From NCBI GenBank assembly GCA_037447125.1, contig JBBIHG010000005.1, positions 4,598-68,597 on the forward strand: a DNA stretch of 64,000 nt, in the 5' to 3' direction. Positions 41,709-50,848 of this stretch are shown one piece after another. The DNA is from UBA2029 sp037447125. Its GTDB lineage: Bacteria; Chloroflexota; Anaerolineae; Aggregatilineales; Aggregatilineaceae. Each line of letters opens with the position of its first letter. Positions within the stretch are counted from its first letter, which is position 1. Both the position numbers and the translations under genes were made by a program. The notes below the pieces were generated by a model. It was not told the DNA's origin and did no database searches. It was given only the letters and a program-made list of their open reading frames with translations.

Positions 41709-43274
41709 CTAGAGCATGTGCAGGGCGAGCCAGGTCAGCGCGCCGAGCAGCAGCACGACTACCGCCCCGTAGCCGAGCAGCCAGCGCAGCACGCGGCCCT
41801 CGCCCGCGCCCACGGTGCTGCAGCCAACGGTCACTTTGGCCGGCGACATGACGCTGATCACGGCGGCAGCGGCGGTCTGCGCGGCGAGAATGGTGATGAC
41901 AGACAGGCCCAGCAGGGCCGCCGTCTCGCGCTGCAGCCCGCCGAACACGGCGTTGCTGTTGACGTTGCTGCCGGTCACAAAAGCGCCGATCGCCCCGATC
42001 AACGGCGCCACGAAAGCGTACAGGCCGCCGGGCATGGCCTCGCTCAGCCCGCGCGCCACCACCTCGACCATCCCGGCACGCTCCATCGTCGCGGCGATGG
42101 CGACCATCATGAACACGCCAAGGCCCGACTTCAGCGCACGACTCCCGGACTGGCGCAGAATGTCGCGGGCAACCCCTGGCAGGTACAGTCCCCGGCGGCG
42201 ATAGAGGGCGTAGGCGATCAGGCTGCTGTAGAGGATGATCAGGCCGGGGTGTCCGGGGACGCCAAAACCGGCGCCTTCCTCGGCGGGGTGATACCAGTCG
42301 CGTCCGGTCGTGGTGGCCGGGATGTTCACGGCCAGTGCCCACTGCCCCAGGAAGTCCTTCACCGGGGTGATGGCACGCAAGGCCAGCGCCAGGACGATCA
42401 GCAGGCCGTAGCCGACCAGGGCCAGGCGCACCGATGGCAGCGGGCGATTTGCAGAAGGCTCTCCCGGTGCTGCGGACGCCTGCGGCACCGGATGCCCGGC
42501 GCGCACGCGCACCCAGGCGACGGACACGGCCAGACCTGCCAGACTCGCGCCGATCACGCCGATGGTCCACAGGCCGTTGGTGACCAGGACATACTGGGCC
42601 AGGCCCATCGTCGTGCCGGTGACGAGCACGTAGGGAATGGCGCGCCGGACGCCGCGCCAGCCGTCGAAGGCATGAGCGGCCAGCAACCCGCAAACATAGG
42701 CGAATGCGCCGAGCATGAGCGCTGTTGCCGGGGCGAGCCGGTCGCCGGGCACCCCGCTGACATTGACCAGCATCACGAACGAGGCGGCCAGCGACCCGAA
42801 AGTCACCGCCCAGCCGTGCCCGATGGCCGGAATGACCACGGCCCGCACTGCCGGCACCCCCATGCCGACCAGCAGCGGCGCGACAATGGCCACTGGCACG
42901 CCGAAACCGCCCATGCCCTGCAGGAACGAGGCGAATACCCAGCCCAGCAGAAGGGCCTGCGTCAGCCGGTCGGCAGTCAGGCTGGCCAGCGCGCCGGTGA
43001 TCACGCGCAGCGCACCCGCCCGATCCACGATGTAGTACAGCAGCAGCGCCGCCCAGACAATGACCGACACATCAACGGTCAGGATCAGCGCCTTAACCTG
43101 CGCATAGGCGAGCACGTCGGCCCCCGCGCCAAAGCGCAGGGCGGCCAGCGCCAGGGCCAGCAGCCAGCCGGCGCCTCCAGCCCGGCTGCCGTTCCAGCCA
43201 CGCGCCACCATCAAGCCCAACACGGCCACCAGCGGCGCCAGGGAGAGCAGCCAATCCAGCAGCGTGTAGTCCAT
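41709..43274 (-). CDS. L-lactate/glycolate permease family protein (LctP)
   Basis: This polytopic transporter has 521 aa from the ATG at 43274 and thirteen or so helices. Recognisable LctP features are WAALLLYYIVDRAGALRVI, FLQGMGGFGVPVAIVAPLLV, IPAIGHGWAVTFGSLAASF and, near the C-terminus, TGSNVNSNAVFGGLQRETA and VISVMSPAKVTVGCSTVGAG, which is diagnostic. It would import lactate or glycolate with protons. An upstream extension to 43313 has no support. The gene is read toward the TIR gene and away from the MITE copy at 43427. Confidence 0.9.
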   Translation of the reverse strand: MDYTLLDWLLSLAPLVAVLGLMVARGWNGSRAGGAGWLLALALAALRFGAGADVLAYAQVKALILTVDVSVIVWAALLLYYIVDRAGALRVITGALASLTADRLTQALLLGWVFASFLQGMGGFGVPVAIVAPLLVGMGVPAVRAVVIPAIGHGWAVTFGSLAASFVMLVNVSGVPGDRLAPATALMLGAFAYVCGLLAAHAFDGWRGVRRAIPYVLVTGTTMGLAQYVLVTNGLWTIGVIGASLAGLAVSVAWVRVRAGHPVPQASAAPGEPSANRPLPSVRLALVGYGLLIVLALALRAITPVKDFLGQWALAVNIPATTTGRDWYHPAEEGAGFGVPGHPGLIILYSSLIAYALYRRRGLYLPGVARDILRQSGSRALKSGLGVFMMVAIAATMERAGMVEVVARGLSEAMPGGLYAFVAPLIGAIGAFVTGSNVNSNAVFGGLQRETAALLGLSVITILAAQTAAAAVISVMSPAKVTVGCSTVGAGEGRVLRWLLGYGAVVVLLLGALTWLALHML

Positions 43275-43426
43275 GGGAGACCCACCGAGAACCGGAGCAG
43301 AACGGCGCAGCAAACGGACGCAGTGTAACCAACGATCGCCGTCCCCAGCAAGCGCCCGCGTTCCCTTAGGGCAAACTCAACTCGACGAATACGGCGCGGT
43401 ATGGGCCCACACCGGCCCGGGACTGA

Positions 43427-43570
43427 GAGCGTGTCTGTTAAGTCGTCCCTCCCACCCCTAACCCCTCCCCCACGCTGCGCGGAGGGAGGGGAACATGCCG
43501 GCAGATCTGCTCCCCTTCCCTCATTTGGGGGGAAGGGGCCGGGGGATGGGGGGCCTTTACAAACACGCTC
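43427..43570. repeat. MITE-like element, copy 3 (intact ends and 3-bp duplication)
   Basis: Perfect 8-bp terminal inverted repeats, GAGCGTGT (43427-43434) and ACACGCTC (43563-43570), extend imperfectly to about 17 bases. They are flanked by TGA on both sides (43424-43426, 43571-43573) inside CTGAG. Inside are two strong C-run/G-run hairpins. At 144 bases it has no coding capacity. The TNA duplication in CTNAG fits mobilisation by an IS5/IS1031-type transposase. Confidence 0.8.
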
Positions 43571-43626
43571 TGAGATCGTGCCAGGTCAGTAATCGCACAT
43601 CCCATTGAGTTGAGAAGGAGAGAGCC

Positions 43627-43683
43627 ATGAGTGCGCGAGAAGCAGATGATACCTTCAAGCAGCCCGGGGATGCGGTGAAGTAA
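43627..43683 (+). CDS. Micro-ORF (18 aa) with strong ribosome site
   Basis: ATG at 43627 is preceded by AAGGAG (43615-43620) at 6 bases. The frame encodes only MSAREADDTFKQPGDAVK before TAA. Its leader resembles that of the hydrolase gene at 44968 (GAGTTGA followed by AAGGAG). It may be the stub of a deleted gene, or a leader peptide. No promoter was recognised upstream of it, and it ends 5 bases before the regulator promoter. Confidence 0.35.
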   Translation: MSAREADDTFKQPGDAVK

Positions 43684-43688
43684 CTAGA

Positions 43689-43721
43689 TTGACAGTTATA
43701 CTGTTCTAGTATACTATAACT
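43689..43721 (+). promoter_or_regulatory. Promoter with overlapping operator for the GntR/LacI-type regulator
   Basis: A perfect TTGACA (43689-43694) is followed after 17 bases by TACTAT (43712-43717). The inverted repeat AGTTATA (43694-43700) and TATAACT (43715-43721) spans the spacer and the -10 box, with GTATAC at 43709-43714 between. The position implies that the bound regulator blocks its own promoter. Confidence 0.65.
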
Positions 43722-43781
43722 AATGATCGTGCCTGAAAAATGGATGTCGCCTGTCCCGCCCCGCACAAGGAGGCGTCGCCT

Positions 43782-44900
43782 GTGGACCCCTTGCAGCGCA
43801 TCACCGTCGATCCCCGGCTCGATCTGCCGCTGGCACAGCAGCTCCGCGAGCAAATCACCTGGCTGATCGCCAGCGGCGTGCTGCAGGCAGGCGACTGGCT
43901 ACCCCCAGTGCGCGCGCTGGCCCGGCACCTGGGCATCAACATGCACACGGTGCGCAGCGCCTATCTGCGGCTGGAAGCCGACGGCCTGGTGCAGACGCGC
44001 CAGGGACAGGGGACGCGCGTCCTGCCCTACGATCTCAGCGCCCTGACCCGCCTGGCCACCGCGACGCGCTCCAACACGATCGGGGTCGTCGTGCCTGGTT
44101 TGATCAACCCCCTCTACCACGCGATGCTGAACGGCATCCAGCAGGTCGCCGAGCGCGATCACACACTGCTGTTCGTATGCGATCTGCAAGAGGACGTGGT
44201 ATTTGCTGCGCCGCGCTACCTGGCCCAACTGCTCAGCAAACAGGTTGACGGCATCATCGCGTCGTCGTTCGACGCGCCCGCGCTACTCAGCGCGCAGACC
44301 GGGCGCAACGCATTCCCCCTGGTGACGATTGATTGGCCAGACGCCACGCAATGCAGCGTCGTGATGAACCTGGAGAACGCGGGCTACGTCGCGACGCGGC
44401 ATCTGCTAGAGCACGGGCATACGCGCATCGGATTGATCACTTTTGCCTTCCCGATCGCGCATGTGGACCGTGTCAACGCCGGGCATGCGCGGGCACTGCA
44501 CGAGGCCGGGCTGGACGTCCCGCCTGAGCTGACGGCGCGCGTCTACGGCTTCGGCGTTGCGGAGGGGGCCACCGGCACGCGGATGCTACTGAACCAGCCC
44601 CAGCCGCCGACGGCGATCTTCGCCATCACCGATCTGATGGCACTCGGAGCGCTGCAGACCGTGCGCAGCGCCGGCTTGCGCGTCCCTGAAGATATCGCAC
44701 TTGTCGGCTTCAACGACATCCCCCTGGCCACCCTGGTCGATCCGCCCCTGACAACGGTCCACGCCCCCGCACACGAGCTGGGCGTAACCGCCATGGCCCT
44801 GCTGCAGCGCCTGATCGCTGGCGAGGCACCGCCTGATCGCCCGATCGTGCTGCCGACGACGCTGATCGTACGTCAGTCCTGTGGCCCGCACGTGGGCTAG
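43782..44900 (+). CDS. GntR/LacI-type transcriptional regulator (AraR-like architecture)
   Basis: This 372-aa regulator combines a GntR winged helix with a sugar-binding LacI-type effector domain. The GTG at 43782 is preferred because AAGGAGG (43767-43773) lies 8 bases upstream; an ATG at 43740 lacks such a site. Residues about 8-72 are the DNA-binding domain (LAQQLREQITWLIASGVLQA, VRALARHLGINMHTVRSAYL, EADGLVQTRQGQGT). From about residue 85 follows the periplasmic-binding-like domain (NTIGVVVPGLINPLYHAMLN, LVTIDWPDATQ, GFNDIPLATLVDPPLTTV). It most likely represses itself and perhaps the downstream hydrolase gene or the lactate permease. Confidence 0.9.
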   Translation: MDPLQRITVDPRLDLPLAQQLREQITWLIASGVLQAGDWLPPVRALARHLGINMHTVRSAYLRLEADGLVQTRQGQGTRVLPYDLSALTRLATATRSNTIGVVVPGLINPLYHAMLNGIQQVAERDHTLLFVCDLQEDVVFAAPRYLAQLLSKQVDGIIASSFDAPALLSAQTGRNAFPLVTIDWPDATQCSVVMNLENAGYVATRHLLEHGHTRIGLITFAFPIAHVDRVNAGHARALHEAGLDVPPELTARVYGFGVAEGATGTRMLLNQPQPPTAIFAITDLMALGALQTVRSAGLRVPEDIALVGFNDIPLATLVDPPLTTVHAPAHELGVTAMALLQRLIAGEAPPDRPIVLPTTLIVRQSCGPHVG

Positions 44901-44967
44901 CCCGCCGCTCATCAGTAGCACTCTCCGTCCGTTCATTCAACCGAGTGAGTTGAAAGGAGTGTGTTCA

Positions 44968-46587
44968 ATGAACCCCCGTTCGCTTCTGCAGATCGTCCTC
45001 TCCGCGGCACTGATCGCTGTACTGGTTGTGCCTATGCTGGCGATCGCTTCTTTCGCCGCCGCGCAGGAAGAGCCGCCGCAAGTGGGTTTGCATCCCTTTG
45101 CGGAAGGCTATGCCCTGCACGGCCCGCATTGGGTGGGCACGACGCAATTCGTGATTGACCCAGATTCCGAGCGACCCATCCCCCTGTGGGTCTGGTATCC
45201 CGCGCTGAACCCGGACGGCGCGGAGGAAACCGTCACCTATGAGTATCAGGCTAAATGGGTGCCTGGGCCGGACTTCACGCCGGTGGTCTATGGGCACGCC
45301 CTGCGTGATGCCGCGCCCGATCTCTCTGGCGGACCTTACCCGGTGCTGGTGCTTTCCCCCGGCTTTGGGACTAACCCCGCTTCCTATGCCAACCTGCTGG
45401 AGCACGCGGCCTCCTACGGCTTCGTCGTCCTGGCGCCCGATCATCAGGAAGGCGTATATCTGATGGAGGAGAACATCTTCAGGGACATACCGGCGAGCAC
45501 GGTAGAAAACCCGCGTGACATCACCCGCGTCCTCGATTACGCCGAGGGTCTGACGGCCAGCGGCGGCGCGCTCAGCGGGCTGCTCGACCTGGAGCACGTG
45601 GCTGTCGCCGGTCACTCGTCCGGCGGATACACCGCGCTCGCCGTAGGGGGCGCGCGCCTTGGCCTGGCCGCCTTCAACGCGCGCTGCGAGACCGCTCGCG
45701 CCCAGGGCGATCCGAACGCCTGGCTGTGCGAACCGCTGGAGCCATTCGAGGCGGAGATAGCAGCCCTGGCCGGGCTTGACTCCATGCCGGAAGGGCTGTG
45801 GCCGTCCTGGGTAGACCCGCGTGTGGACGCCATCATCCCGATGGCCAGTGACTCCTACCTGTTCGGCGAGGCAGGGCTGGCCGAGATCGCCGTTCCCATG
45901 ATGACGATGGGCGGCACGGCAGATACCGGCACACCGCCAGAGTGGGGAATCCTGCCGGCATTCGAATATGCCTCCAGTCAGCAGAAGGCGCTGGTGCTGT
46001 TCGAGAACGCCGAGCATGGCATTTTTGCCAATAGCTGCGCATCCTCACCGTGGCTGATAGACATTGGCCTGGGGTTCCAGTGCGCCGATCCGATCTGGGA
46101 TAAGCTGCGCGCCAATGACCTGATCAACCACTTCATGACCGCGTTCCTGCTGGCGACGTTGAAGGGCGACGCCGAAGCAACCGCCACCCTCGCGCCGGAT
46201 GCAGTCGCCTTCCCCGGCATCATCTACCAGGCGCAGGGCTTCCTGGGCAGGCCGGTACTCGCTGCGGAGGAGATCTTGGGAACCTGGCGTTTGCGGTGGG
46301 ACGCATTTCATTTTCAGTTCCGCGCCGACGGCACCTTCCGGGCCAACCAGTCACGTGAAGGCCTGGATTCAGATAACCCTGAGGATTTGGGGGCTTTTGT
46401 CGTGGAGAACGGCGTGATCACTCTCACCAGCGGCGAGACAACGCGCTACTGCAAGCCGGGCGAAGTGGGTACCTATGACATCTACTTTACCGCGCAGGGC
46501 GAACTCGCGTTCCTCCTGCGCCAAGACGAGTGTTCGATGCGCGAAGCGCCGCCCGATAAGCCACAACTCTTCAACCGCGTTGACTGA
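44968..46587 (+). CDS. Exported alpha/beta hydrolase (PAF-acetylhydrolase-like) with a C-terminal beta domain
   Basis: This 539-aa secreted hydrolase starts at 44968 behind AAAGGAG (44953-44959). A Sec signal (LLQIVLSAALIAVLVVPMLA) is cut near FAAAQ. The catalytic nucleophile elbow GHSSGGYTA is preceded by the oxyanion strand LVLSPGFGTNPASYANLLEH, and a likely catalytic His lies in ENAEHGIFA. This matches the dienelactone hydrolase/PAF-AH group. Residues about 430-535 form a separate beta-rich region (ILGTWRLRWDAFHFQFRADG) that looks lipocalin-like and is not part of the usual family. It follows the regulator gene with 67 bases between. Confidence 0.8.
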   Translation: MNPRSLLQIVLSAALIAVLVVPMLAIASFAAAQEEPPQVGLHPFAEGYALHGPHWVGTTQFVIDPDSERPIPLWVWYPALNPDGAEETVTYEYQAKWVPGPDFTPVVYGHALRDAAPDLSGGPYPVLVLSPGFGTNPASYANLLEHAASYGFVVLAPDHQEGVYLMEENIFRDIPASTVENPRDITRVLDYAEGLTASGGALSGLLDLEHVAVAGHSSGGYTALAVGGARLGLAAFNARCETARAQGDPNAWLCEPLEPFEAEIAALAGLDSMPEGLWPSWVDPRVDAIIPMASDSYLFGEAGLAEIAVPMMTMGGTADTGTPPEWGILPAFEYASSQQKALVLFENAEHGIFANSCASSPWLIDIGLGFQCADPIWDKLRANDLINHFMTAFLLATLKGDAEATATLAPDAVAFPGIIYQAQGFLGRPVLAAEEILGTWRLRWDAFHFQFRADGTFRANQSREGLDSDNPEDLGAFVVENGVITLTSGETTRYCKPGEVGTYDIYFTAQGELAFLLRQDECSMREAPPDKPQLFNRVD

Positions 46588-46630
46588 TCGTGTAGGGAGT
46601 GATCCAACTGAGACCACCCGGATGGGGCGA

Positions 46631-46669
46631 GGGTATGTGAGAGCGGCGGGTACGCGCCCTCACATACCC
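46631..46669. terminator. Inverted repeat between convergent genes
   Basis: A perfect 11-bp repeat, GGGTATGTGAG (46631-46641) and CTCACATACCC (46659-46669), has a 17-base loop, in the gap between the hydrolase gene and the minus-strand protease gene. No clear T-tract follows on either strand. A role as a bidirectional terminator or protein site is possible. Confidence 0.4.
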
Positions 46670-46776
46670 GTCCGAGGCCGAGGCTGCTCCAAGGCCCCAT
46701 TCGCGCGCGAGAGCGTATCAGAGCAGAGCTTCGAAAGCCTTCGTGGCCGGCAAAGCTTACCGACATCACCACGCCA

Positions 46777-48180
46777 CTACTCATCCCCCACCGCCAATAA
46801 CGCTTCCCGCGTTGTGATGCCGCGCATGGCGTGCAGGAACTCCTCGAGATCGGCGCTACGGGCGAGAATCCCCTCGATGGCCGGGCCGGTCGGGTCGGCC
46901 CCGCCCGCGCCAGGTTCGCCCTGGTAGCCGCCGTAGAAGGCAAAGTAAGCCTGGTTCAGCTTGCGGATCGGGTAGCCGTTGCGGGCGAACTTGCGCTGCT
47001 GCGCAGCCATGTAGCTCTCCGCCGCCTCGACCATACCCTGCCACAGCAGAAAGTCCACGCGAGCGCGGGTAACGGCCATCTCACGGGTGTAGTCGAAGGG
47101 CGGCGGGGCATCGGGGTCGCCGGGCGGAGCTTCCGCCGCGCTCTCTTGAGCGGCAGTAGCGTCCGCGGCGAGGAAGGATGGATACCGTGGGATGGGCAAT
47201 TCCGGGTAGTAGCGGGCGATGACCTTCTGGGCGACCGCCCGTCCGAAGAAAGTGGCCGTCGTCTCGTTGATGATGCGCGTCTCGGCGCGCGTGTGGTACT
47301 CCCAGCCAAGCGGATAGAAGACCAGGTAGTGGTGCGCCCATTCGTGGGCAGTGACCTCGAAGGCGCGGGCCAGCCGGCGAGCCGTGTCGGTTGAGGATGG
47401 CTCGACGATCATTGCCGGGTAGAGGCTCAGCCCCCCCAGCGGCACGATCAGCGACGATACGTCCAGCGCCGCGTCAATTTGGGCTTCGAGCGATTCTCGC
47501 TCTTCGATGGGCAGCGCATCCAGATCGAGACTGGTGGCGATGGTAATGTGCTCGCGCGGAGAGACGATCAGCGCGACAGGCATCTCGGTGAAGTGCATGG
47601 AAACGGGCGGCAGCACCTGCCCCAGCAGGCCGAAGCCCTCGGCGGCCAGCACCGCCGCCACCTGTCCCTCGATCAGGCGCTCGACCAGCGGTTGGTCGGC
47701 GCGCAACCGCTCGCGCAGGGCGTCGCGCTCGGCGCGCAGGGGCGCGGCGTCGTCGTCCGGGTCGGGCACGTCCGGATCGGCGTAGAGCCGCTCGATCCGC
47801 GCTTCGACCTCCTGGACAGCGCTGAGCGTTTCCAGGTAAGACAGCACCAACGTGCGCCCCTGTTCGTCGTCCAGATAGGGGCCGACGCCGAGCGCGGACT
47901 CGCGCAGCTTGCCCCACAGCGCCTCGACTTCCCAGGCGGCGTAGTCGAACAGGTGATCGCGGGCCAGGGCGGTGACGCGCGCGCTCAGCGATGTGTCGCG
48001 CACCGTCCCGTCGCCCAGCACGGCGATCAGGGCGACCATCAGCGTCAGGCGCAATAAGGCGACCCACAACGCATAGAGGATACGCCGGGCGCGCCGCCAG
48101 GCGCTTCGCGTCGCGCGAACTGCTCGCACGAGGAGGGGTCTGATCCGGTCCAGGCGAGTCACTGAGTGAAGCCGTGCCAT
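46777..48180 (-). CDS. Membrane-anchored HEXXH protein, putative metalloprotease
   Basis: This 467-aa protein starts at the ATG at 48180 (no clear ribosome site; the frame is open to 48222). A basic N-terminus is followed by one hydrophobic segment (LYALWVALLRLTLMVALIAV), then a helical region with an Arg/Glu-rich coiled coil. The zinc motif HEWAHH at about residue 278 is followed by INETTATFFG at about 306, a plausible third-ligand Glu. This arrangement resembles gluzincins, though the family is not recognised. SASLE-like conservation elsewhere is low. It is probably an extracytoplasmic peptidase. No obvious operon partner is present. Confidence 0.65.
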   Translation of the reverse strand: MARLHSVTRLDRIRPLLVRAVRATRSAWRRARRILYALWVALLRLTLMVALIAVLGDGTVRDTSLSARVTALARDHLFDYAAWEVEALWGKLRESALGVGPYLDDEQGRTLVLSYLETLSAVQEVEARIERLYADPDVPDPDDDAAPLRAERDALRERLRADQPLVERLIEGQVAAVLAAEGFGLLGQVLPPVSMHFTEMPVALIVSPREHITIATSLDLDALPIEERESLEAQIDAALDVSSLIVPLGGLSLYPAMIVEPSSTDTARRLARAFEVTAHEWAHHYLVFYPLGWEYHTRAETRIINETTATFFGRAVAQKVIARYYPELPIPRYPSFLAADATAAQESAAEAPPGDPDAPPPFDYTREMAVTRARVDFLLWQGMVEAAESYMAAQQRKFARNGYPIRKLNQAYFAFYGGYQGEPGAGGADPTGPAIEGILARSADLEEFLHAMRGITTREALLAVGDE

Positions 48181-48244
48181 TCGAGGAGGGGAGCCGCATG
48201 CCCATAGAGGGCAAGGCGCCACCTCGGGCCGCTCATGCCGCCCG

Positions 48245-49645
48245 CTAAAGGGCGACCTGCTGGTGCAGCTCCGGCACGTCCACCTGCTCGAAGCCCACGT
48301 CTACGCGCAGGGCCTCGGCCAGGGCCAGCGCCGCTGGCTCTTCGCCATGCACCAGGAATGTGCGCCGGGGGCGCTTGGTGAAGGCGCGCGCCCAGCCCAG
48401 CAATTCCTCATGGTCGGCGTGGCCGGAGAAGCCATTGAGCACCTCCACCTGCGCCCGCACCGCGTGCTCCTCACCGAAGATGCGCACCACCGGCTCGCGC
48501 TCGACCAGGCGGCGGCCCAGCGTATCCGGGGCCTGCCAGCCGACAATCAGGATGGTGTTGGCCGGGTCGCCGATGCGGTTGCGCAGGTGATGGAGAATGC
48601 GCCCGGTCTCGGCCATGCCGCTGGCGCTGATGACAATGAACGGCTCGCGCAGGAAGTTGAGCTCTTTGCTCTGCTCCACCGAGCGCGTGTAGCGCAGCGA
48701 ATCGAAGCCAAACGGGTCGCCCTCATCCATCATGAACTGGCGAACCTCGGCGTCGTAGGCTTCCGGGTGCAGGCGGAAGACCGCCGTCGCGTTGATGGCC
48801 AGCGGACTATCCACAAAGACTGGCAGCGTCGGAATATCGCGGGCGATCATCATCTTGTGCAGGGTATAGACAAGCTGCTGCGTGCGCTCCACGGCGAAGG
48901 CGGGGATGATCAGCGCGCCGCCGCGCTGGTACGTCTGGCGGACGATCTGCTCCAGCTTTTTCTCGGAGTCTTCGTATGGCTCGTGGCAGCGGCCCCCATA
49001 GGTACTCTCCAGGATCAGCACGTCGGCATGCTCCACCGTCTCCGGGTCGCGGATGATGGGGATGCCCTGGCGACCCAGGTCGCCGCTGAAGACCAGGCGC
49101 ACATCGCGGCCCGTGTCGCGATCCTCGATATCCAGCACGACGATGGCGCTGCCAAGCATGTGCCCGGCGTCCAGCAGCGTCACGGTGACGCCCGGCAGAA
49201 TCTGTCGCGGGCGGTGGTAGCCGATGGCGTTGAAGTACTCAAGCGAGCTGACAGCATCATCGGCGGTGTAGAGCGGCTGGATGGGCGGCTCGTTGCGGCG
49301 CGCGCGCTTCTTGTTGACGAACTCGGCGTCACGCTCGTGGATATAGGCGCTGTCCAGCAGCATGGTCGAGCACAGATCGCGGGTGGCGAACGTGCACACA
49401 ATGTCGCCGCGAAAGCCCGCCTTCACCAGGTTGGGGATGTTGCCGCTGTGGTCAATGTGGGCGTGGCTGAGCACCAGCACATCCACTCCGGCGGCGTCGA
49501 AGGGTAGGTTGCGGTTGCGCTCGAATGAGTCGCGGCGTGGCCCCTGGTACAGCCCACAGTCGAGCAGCAACCGCTGCCCGTTGACCTCGATCAGGTGCTG
49601 CGACCCGGTCACCGTCCGCACTGCGCCATGAAACGTGAGGTTCAT
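48245..49645 (-). CDS. Metallo-beta-lactamase/beta-CASP family RNase
   Basis: This 466-aa protein of the CPSF-73/YSH1-like bacterial beta-CASP group is likely an RNA endo/exonuclease. The metal-binding motif LSHAHIDHSGNIPNL is at about residue 60. Further ligands are in LLDAGHMLGSAIVVLD and FSGDLGRQG, and the C-terminal FSGHADHEELLGWA supplies the last His. The beta-CASP domain (about 200-390) includes IIPAFAVERTQQLVYTLHKM and IISASGMAETGRILHHL-like sequence. The ATG at 49645 is preceded by AGGGAGA. It is separated from rnd by about 50 bases and read in the same direction, suggesting an RNA-processing unit. Confidence 0.92.
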   Translation of the reverse strand: MNLTFHGAVRTVTGSQHLIEVNGQRLLLDCGLYQGPRRDSFERNRNLPFDAAGVDVLVLSHAHIDHSGNIPNLVKAGFRGDIVCTFATRDLCSTMLLDSAYIHERDAEFVNKKRARRNEPPIQPLYTADDAVSSLEYFNAIGYHRPRQILPGVTVTLLDAGHMLGSAIVVLDIEDRDTGRDVRLVFSGDLGRQGIPIIRDPETVEHADVLILESTYGGRCHEPYEDSEKKLEQIVRQTYQRGGALIIPAFAVERTQQLVYTLHKMMIARDIPTLPVFVDSPLAINATAVFRLHPEAYDAEVRQFMMDEGDPFGFDSLRYTRSVEQSKELNFLREPFIVISASGMAETGRILHHLRNRIGDPANTILIVGWQAPDTLGRRLVEREPVVRIFGEEHAVRAQVEVLNGFSGHADHEELLGWARAFTKRPRRTFLVHGEEPAALALAEALRVDVGFEQVDVPELHQQVAL

Positions 49646-49696
49646 CGCTCACTCTCCCTGTCAGGTATGATGAGCCAGCGGAAAAGACGCCGCCGG

Positions 49697-50848
49697 TCAG
49701 GATCGCCCGTTCAACCGCTCCAACATGGCGAGCAGTTCCGCGCCGTATTCGGCGCGGCGCCAGGGACCCAGGCCCGGAATATCATCCAGCTCTTCGAGGC
49801 TGGTTGGCATTTGGCGAGCCAGCGCCCACAGCGTCTCGCGCGGCACGATCACATCGGACTCAACACCGCGCTCCGCTGCGCGCTGCTTGCGCCACTCGTG
49901 CAGCGCCTCGTAACGCTCTTGCACGACGGGATCGGGCGGCTTGCGACGCTGCGGCGGGCGCGGCGGCCCGGTCTGCCGGCCGCGCGTCACCGCTTCCAGA
50001 ATCGCCGCGCCGTCGCGCTGAACCAGGTAGGTGCTGAGGCCCGCCACCCTGCGCAAGTCCTCCAGGCGGTGCGGAGCCAATTCCGCCAGGGCCACCAGCG
50101 TGCGGTCACTGAATACCTTGAAGGGCGGGCGGTTGGTGCGCCGGGCGATGGCATCGCGCAGCAGGTACAGTTCGCGGACGATGGCCACCTGGCGCAGCCC
50201 CAGATCGCGCACCGCCTGGATGCGCCAGTACCCCTCCTCGTCGAAGTGGGATTCGGCGGCGGGCAGCGCGCACAGCGCGGCGAACATCTCGCGCGCTTCG
50301 GTCAGACGATTCTGCGCTTCAAGCTCCGCGTGCAGCCGGTCGCGCAGCGCAGGCAGGAAGTGCGTGTCCATTTGCGCGTAGCGCAGTTGGTCGGGCGGCA
50401 GCGGGCGGCGCGACCAGTCGGCGCGCTGGTACTTCTTATCTACCACCACGCCGAACTGCTCTTCCAGGATGCTGCCCAGCCCCGTTTTGCTCCAGCCGCA
50501 GACGCGCGCGGCCACCATCGTGTCAAACAGGTTGGCGAAGCTGAAGCCGAAGTCGCGCTTGAGGGAGATGATGTCGTACTCCGCCGCGTGGAAGACCACT
50601 TCGATGGCCGGATCGGCGAACAGATCGCCCAGCGGACGCATGTCATCCACGGTCAGCGGGTCAACGATCAGGTCGTGCTCGCGCGTCGAAAGCTGCACCA
50701 GGCAGACGCGCTCCGCATAGGCGAACAGGCTGTTGGACTCGGTATCCACAGCCAGCAGGGGACAGGCGCGCAGGCGATCCACCGCGCGGCGCAGATCGGC
50801 GGTGCGGCGGATGATCTGAGGCGGGCGCAGGGCTGGGGGCGGGCGCAT
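49697..50848 (-). CDS. rnd: Ribonuclease D
   Basis: This 3'-5' exoribonuclease of the DEDDy family trims tRNA and other stable RNA ends. It has 383 aa. The catalytic motifs are LLAVDTESNSLFAY (Exo I), FHAAEYDIISL (Exo II) and YAQMDTHFLPALRD (Exo III with Tyr). Two HRDC regions follow, including VFSDRTLVALAELAPHRLED and REVLWALARQ-like sequence near the end. The ATG at 50848 shares its A with the corA stop on the minus strand (TGATG), so it is translationally coupled to corA. Confidence 0.92.
   Translation of the reverse strand: MRPPPALRPPQIIRRTADLRRAVDRLRACPLLAVDTESNSLFAYAERVCLVQLSTREHDLIVDPLTVDDMRPLGDLFADPAIEVVFHAAEYDIISLKRDFGFSFANLFDTMVAARVCGWSKTGLGSILEEQFGVVVDKKYQRADWSRRPLPPDQLRYAQMDTHFLPALRDRLHAELEAQNRLTEAREMFAALCALPAAESHFDEEGYWRIQAVRDLGLRQVAIVRELYLLRDAIARRTNRPPFKVFSDRTLVALAELAPHRLEDLRRVAGLSTYLVQRDGAAILEAVTRGRQTGPPRPPQRRKPPDPVVQERYEALHEWRKQRAAERGVESDVIVPRETLWALARQMPTSLEELDDIPGLGPWRRAEYGAELLAMLERLNGRS

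Noticed and set aside
41718..43328. 536-residue open frame on the plus strand
   Set aside because: It is antisense to the LctP permease, and its Gln/Arg/His-rich composition is an antisense artefact.
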